A DNA stretch of 35,138 nucleotides, taken from assembly GCA_022573975.1 (NCBI GenBank), contig JACZSY010000011.1:1-35138 (forward strand), in the 5' to 3' direction. Below the pieces are notes generated by a model, which ran no database searches, was not told the DNA's origin, and saw only the letters and a program-made list of their open reading frames with translations. Made by a program: the position numbers and the translations under genes. The stretch comes from SAR324 cluster bacterium. GTDB taxonomy: Bacteria; SAR324; JACQKK01. This document shows, in pieces, positions 32,295 to 35,138 of the stretch; within the stretch, counting starts at the first letter, position 1; the number at the start of each line of letters is the position of its first letter.

Positions 32295-33484
32295 TCAAAC
32301 CCTTCAATTTTCTCTACCGCAAGCTGATCGAACCGCACCACCAGGGTTACGACCTGATCCTGGTCGGGGCCACGGCGTTGTTGGTGCTGTCCGGGGTGAT
32401 GATGATCTACAGCGCCAGCACACCCATCTCGGACCGCTTTCACGGATCCTCCCTGATCTTCCTGCGCAACCACATGGCTCACCTGATGGTGGGCTTGGCC
32501 GCCATGTGGGCCGCCATGCGGGTGCCCTATGGACGCTGGCAGCAATGGCTGCCCTTGGCGCTGCTGGCAATGTTCCTCTTGTTGATCCTGGTGCTCATTC
32601 CGGGAATCGGGCATCAGGTCAATGGGGCGCGGCGCTGGCTGCGGCTGGGGATGTTCAACGTCCAGCCCGCCGAGGCGCTCAAGCTGATCCTGATCGTCTA
32701 TGTGGCTTCCTACCTCAACCGCAAACCGGGACGGGTGGCGCAATTCCTCAGAGGCGTGCTGCCCAATTTCGCGGTGATGGGATTATTCCTGACCCTGGTG
32801 GTGATGCAACCGGATTTCGGCACCATGGTGCTGATCGCCCTCACGCTGCTGTTGATGATTTTCGTGGGCGGCGGACGGCCGGAGCATATTCTCTACAGCC
32901 TGCTCGGATTCTGCACCTTGGGCGCCCTGCTGGTGCTCAGCCAGACCTACCGCATGCGGCGCATCCTGGCCTTTCTCGATCCCTGGGGCGACCGGCTGGA
33001 TTCCGGCTTCCAGATCATCCAGTCCTACCTGGCCTTCGGCAGTGGCGGATGGGGCGGGGTTGGCCTGGGCGACAGCCGGCAGAAGATGTTCTTCCTCCCC
33101 GACGCCCACACCGATTTCATCTTTTCCATCCTGGGGGAGGAGTTGGGCTTCGCCGGAGTGATGACCGCCCTGTTGCTGTTCAGCACCTTCCTGTGGCGGG
33201 GCTACCGGATTTCACTGGGAGCGCGGGAGGATTTCGGGCGCTATCTGGCCTATGGCATCACCACCCTCTTCGCCTTGCAGATCGTGCTCAATCTGGCCGT
33301 GGTGATGGGCCTGATGCCCACCAAGGGCCTCCCCCTCCCGTTTTTGAGCTTCGGGGGCAGTTCCCTGGTGATGAGCCTGTTCATGGTGGGCATTCTGCTC
33401 AATATCGGCCGCCGCGTCCCACCCGCGGTGAGACCGCGAACTCGCGAAACCAGCGCGCCGTCCACCGCGCCCGCTGGAGGATGA
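32291..33484 (+). CDS. ftsW: Peptidoglycan glycosyltransferase FtsW
   Basis: SEDS-family lipid II polymerase of the division septum (397 aa, about ten membrane helices). Hallmarks are MMIYSAST in the first helix region, NGARRWLRLGMFNVQPAEAL (the SEDS GARRW and QPAE motifs), VMQPDFGTMVLIALTLLLMI, and FFLPDAHTDFIFSILGEELG with the catalytic Asp275. The last motif is GLPLPFLSFGGSS, and the PLPFLSFGGSSL wording with murG as neighbour favours FtsW over RodA. The start overlaps the murF stop and the stop overlaps the murG start (ATGA each), so the three proteins are made together. The cytoplasmic C-terminal tail is Pro/Arg-rich. The gene is complete. Confidence 0.94.
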   Translation: MIKPFNFLYRKLIEPHHQGYDLILVGATALLVLSGVMMIYSASTPISDRFHGSSLIFLRNHMAHLMVGLAAMWAAMRVPYGRWQQWLPLALLAMFLLLILVLIPGIGHQVNGARRWLRLGMFNVQPAEALKLILIVYVASYLNRKPGRVAQFLRGVLPNFAVMGLFLTLVVMQPDFGTMVLIALTLLLMIFVGGGRPEHILYSLLGFCTLGALLVLSQTYRMRRILAFLDPWGDRLDSGFQIIQSYLAFGSGGWGGVGLGDSRQKMFFLPDAHTDFIFSILGEELGFAGVMTALLLFSTFLWRGYRISLGAREDFGRYLAYGITTLFALQIVLNLAVVMGLMPTKGLPLPFLSFGGSSLVMSLFMVGILLNIGRRVPPAVRPRTRETSAPSTAPAGG

Positions 33485-34644
33485 CCGCGGTGACCACGGC
33501 AGGCGCCGATCCGGCCGGGCGTCCCTGGCGCGTGCTGATCGCCGGCGGAGGAACCGGGGGGCATCTCTTTCCCGCCCTGGCCATCGCCGAGGCGCTGGGG
33601 AAGATGGCCCCGGAGACCACCATCCGCTTCGCGGGCAGCCGTCACGGCATCGAGCACCGGGTGATCCCGGAGCGGGGGTACCGGCTCCATCGCATTGCGG
33701 TGCGGGGATTGTACGGGGTGTCCTGGTTCCGCCGGCTGTGGGTGCTGGCGATGCTTCCGGTGGCTTTTTTCCAATGCGCGTGGATTCTGCTGTGCTGGCG
33801 GCCCCATCTGGTGATGGGGGTGGGAGGCTACGCCTCGGGCCCGATGCTGGCCACCGCCCTGTTGTTCCGGTTCCGCTGCGTGATCCAGGAGCAGAACGCG
33901 GCCCCGGGGATGACCAACCGCCTTTTGGGCCGGTTCGTGCCATTGGCCTTCACCGCGGTGGAGGACGAAGGGGGCTGTTTCCGCCGGGCCGTGGTGACCG
34001 GCAATCCGGTGCGCGCCGAAATCCTCGCCCTGCGCGAAGCGCCCGCTGGCGCGCCGGCGGGGATTCCTGGGCAAGCCCACCCGACGAAACCGGCGCCCCT
34101 GGTGCTGGTGCTGGGCGGCTCCCAGGGCGCGCACGCGCTCAACGCCGCCATGAGCGATGCCCTGCCCATCCTGCAAGGGTGGGAGCGGCCCCCGCGCATC
34201 CTGCACCAAAGCGGCCCCCGGGAATTCGAGACCGTGCGCGAAACCTACCGGCGCTCCACGCTGCCGCCGGGAGAAGCGGAGGTGCGGCCTTTCATCGATG
34301 ACATGGCCGCGGCCTACCGGGAGGCGCGGATCGTGGTGAGCCGGGCCGGGGCCAGCGCCATCGCGGAAATCGTCGCGGCGCGGCGGGCCTCGGTATTGGT
34401 GCCCATTCCCGGCACCAGCGGAGATCACCAACTGCGCAACGCGGAACGGCTGGCCGGGGCAAAGGCGGCCGTGCTGATCGAGCAGCGCGATTTGAGCGGA
34501 GCGCGGCTGGCCGGAACGCTGAAGGAACTGCTGGACGACCCGGCCCGGCTGGACGCCATGGAAGCCGCCACCGACGCCCTGTTCCAGGGAGACGCCGCCG
34601 CCACCATCGCCAAAACCTGCCTGGAGTTGATGGCGGGGCGGTGA
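33481..34644 (+). CDS. murG: UDP-GlcNAc--undecaprenyl-PP-MurNAc-pentapeptide GlcNAc transferase
   Basis: GT28 glycosyltransferase at the inner face of the membrane, making lipid II from lipid I (387 aa). The N-domain has the glycine-rich loop AGGGTGGHLFPALAIAEAL (21-39), GSRHGIEHRVIPERGY, the membrane-facing GVGGYASGP, and IQEQNAAPGMTNR. The C-domain has the UDP-GlcNAc site: LVLGGSQGAHALN, HQSG, SRAGASAIAEI, and PIPGTSGDHQLRNAE. All are diagnostic of MurG. ATG 33481 overlaps the ftsW stop (ATGA) with GGAGG immediately before it. GTG 33490, three codons later, would have an ideal 9-base spacing from the same GGAGG, so that may be the true start. MurC and ddl do not follow. Confidence 0.95.
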   Translation: MTAVTTAGADPAGRPWRVLIAGGGTGGHLFPALAIAEALGKMAPETTIRFAGSRHGIEHRVIPERGYRLHRIAVRGLYGVSWFRRLWVLAMLPVAFFQCAWILLCWRPHLVMGVGGYASGPMLATALLFRFRCVIQEQNAAPGMTNRLLGRFVPLAFTAVEDEGGCFRRAVVTGNPVRAEILALREAPAGAPAGIPGQAHPTKPAPLVLVLGGSQGAHALNAAMSDALPILQGWERPPRILHQSGPREFETVRETYRRSTLPPGEAEVRPFIDDMAAAYREARIVVSRAGASAIAEIVAARRASVLVPIPGTSGDHQLRNAERLAGAKAAVLIEQRDLSGARLAGTLKELLDDPARLDAMEAATDALFQGDAAATIAKTCLELMAGR

Positions 34645-34683
34645 GCACTTGGATTCCTCCAGCCGTTTCCGGTTCGTGCTTCC

Positions 34684-35138
34684 TTAGAACAGGCTGGGCC
34701 CGCCGGAGCGTTCCGGGGCGGAAAAATCGTGCAGGGGATGGGCGATCAGGTTTTCGATGGTGGGTCCATCGGGTTCCGGTTCCACCTCCAGCGCGGCCTC
34801 CCGCCCGGGCGCCCAGTTGAGCAGGATCAGGCCCAACACCGGCCCCGGGGCCAGCAGCCAGGCCACCTGGGGGCCCAATACCGCATACAGTCTGGTCACC
34901 CATTCGATGGAGGCGATGGTGATGGCGAAGCCGATGCTGTTCATCAGGGTCAGGCCCGTTCCCACGTATTGCCGAGGACAGGCCTTGGCCGCCAGGGCGG
35001 AAAACTGGGCCGAATCCGAAACGACGAACACCCCCCAAACCAGCAGGCCCGCCAGGAACAGCACCGGGTGGACATTCAGCAGCAGCGGCGCGATCAGGCA
35101 TAGCGTACCGGAAAGGCCCAGGGAGGCCGAGAACACCA
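34684..35138 (-). CDS. MFS transporter, C-terminal part (5' end outside window)
   Basis: The frame is open to the right edge, so this is the last ~150 residues of a larger gene. Four hydrophobic helices are visible: LGLSGTLCLIAPLLLNVHPV, LFLAGLLVWGVFVVSDSAQF, TGLTLMNSIGFAITIASIEW and LAPGPVLGLILLNWAP. The order and the short cytoplasmic connections (SALAAKACPRQYVGTGLTLM) match helices 9-12 of a major facilitator superfamily permease. The substrate cannot be told. The C-terminal tail (EPDGPTIENLIAHPLHDFSA) is hydrophilic. The gene is convergent with murG, with only 39 bp between the stop codons and no clear terminator. Confidence 0.75.
   Translation of the reverse strand, partial: VFSASLGLSGTLCLIAPLLLNVHPVLFLAGLLVWGVFVVSDSAQFSALAAKACPRQYVGTGLTLMNSIGFAITIASIEWVTRLYAVLGPQVAWLLAPGPVLGLILLNWAPGREAALEVEPEPDGPTIENLIAHPLHDFSAPERSGGPSLF

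Overview
The window comes from the chromosome of a flagellated Gram-negative bacterium with GC-rich coding DNA. The evidence is a flagellar switch/stator/export gene set, a three-subunit (Rhodospirillum-type) proton-translocating transhydrogenase, a predicted M16 lipoprotein and a peptidoglycan precursor cluster. Gene content and protein style resemble the former Deltaproteobacteria and allied deep proteobacterial lineages (Desulfobacterota, SAR324 and similar). That placement is an impression from the sequences and no search was run. I saw no rRNA, tRNA, CRISPR array, transposase or prophage.

Left part (1-19.9 kb). An exodeoxyribonuclease III gene (5' end cut by the window edge) precedes fliM, then an unknown acidic protein and a two-domain NIPSNAP-type protein. 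A convergent gene for a protein with a C-terminal J-domain is read on the minus strand, divergent from a large M16 zinc protease lipoprotein. The rest of this part is on the minus strand. In transcription order it holds tex; a 707-residue unknown protein directly followed by an enolase-superfamily enzyme (probably MenC); the transhydrogenase genes pntAA-pntAB-pntB; and a 393-residue unknown protein. An array of 18-bp repeats lies just before tex, and its last unit supplies the tex ribosome-binding site.

Central part (20.2-25.9 kb). A plus-strand flagellar operon runs motA, an Asp-less motB paralogue, motB, fliL, fliN, fliO, fliP, fliQ. FliM, normally between fliL and fliN, is about 20 kb away, and fliR/flhB do not follow fliQ.

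Right part (26.2-34.6 kb). This is the most unusual section: a second, non-flagellar MotA/TolQ/ExbB-type channel protein, two different ExbD-like one-TM proteins (only the second with the membrane Asp), a membrane-anchored TPR protein and a PrsW-type intramembrane protease. From the TPR gene onward the genes TPR-prsW-murF-ftsW-murG are linked by four consecutive 4-base ATGA stop/start overlaps, tying the putative motor cluster to cell-wall synthesis. The end of the window holds the 3' part of a convergent MFS transporter gene.

Main interpretation: the window carries two ion-driven stator modules of the order A - B(without Asp) - B(with Asp). This raises the possibility of heterodimeric B subunits. 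The ExbB/ExbD/ExbD/TPR/PrsW cluster is the best candidate for an uncharacterised envelope machine.
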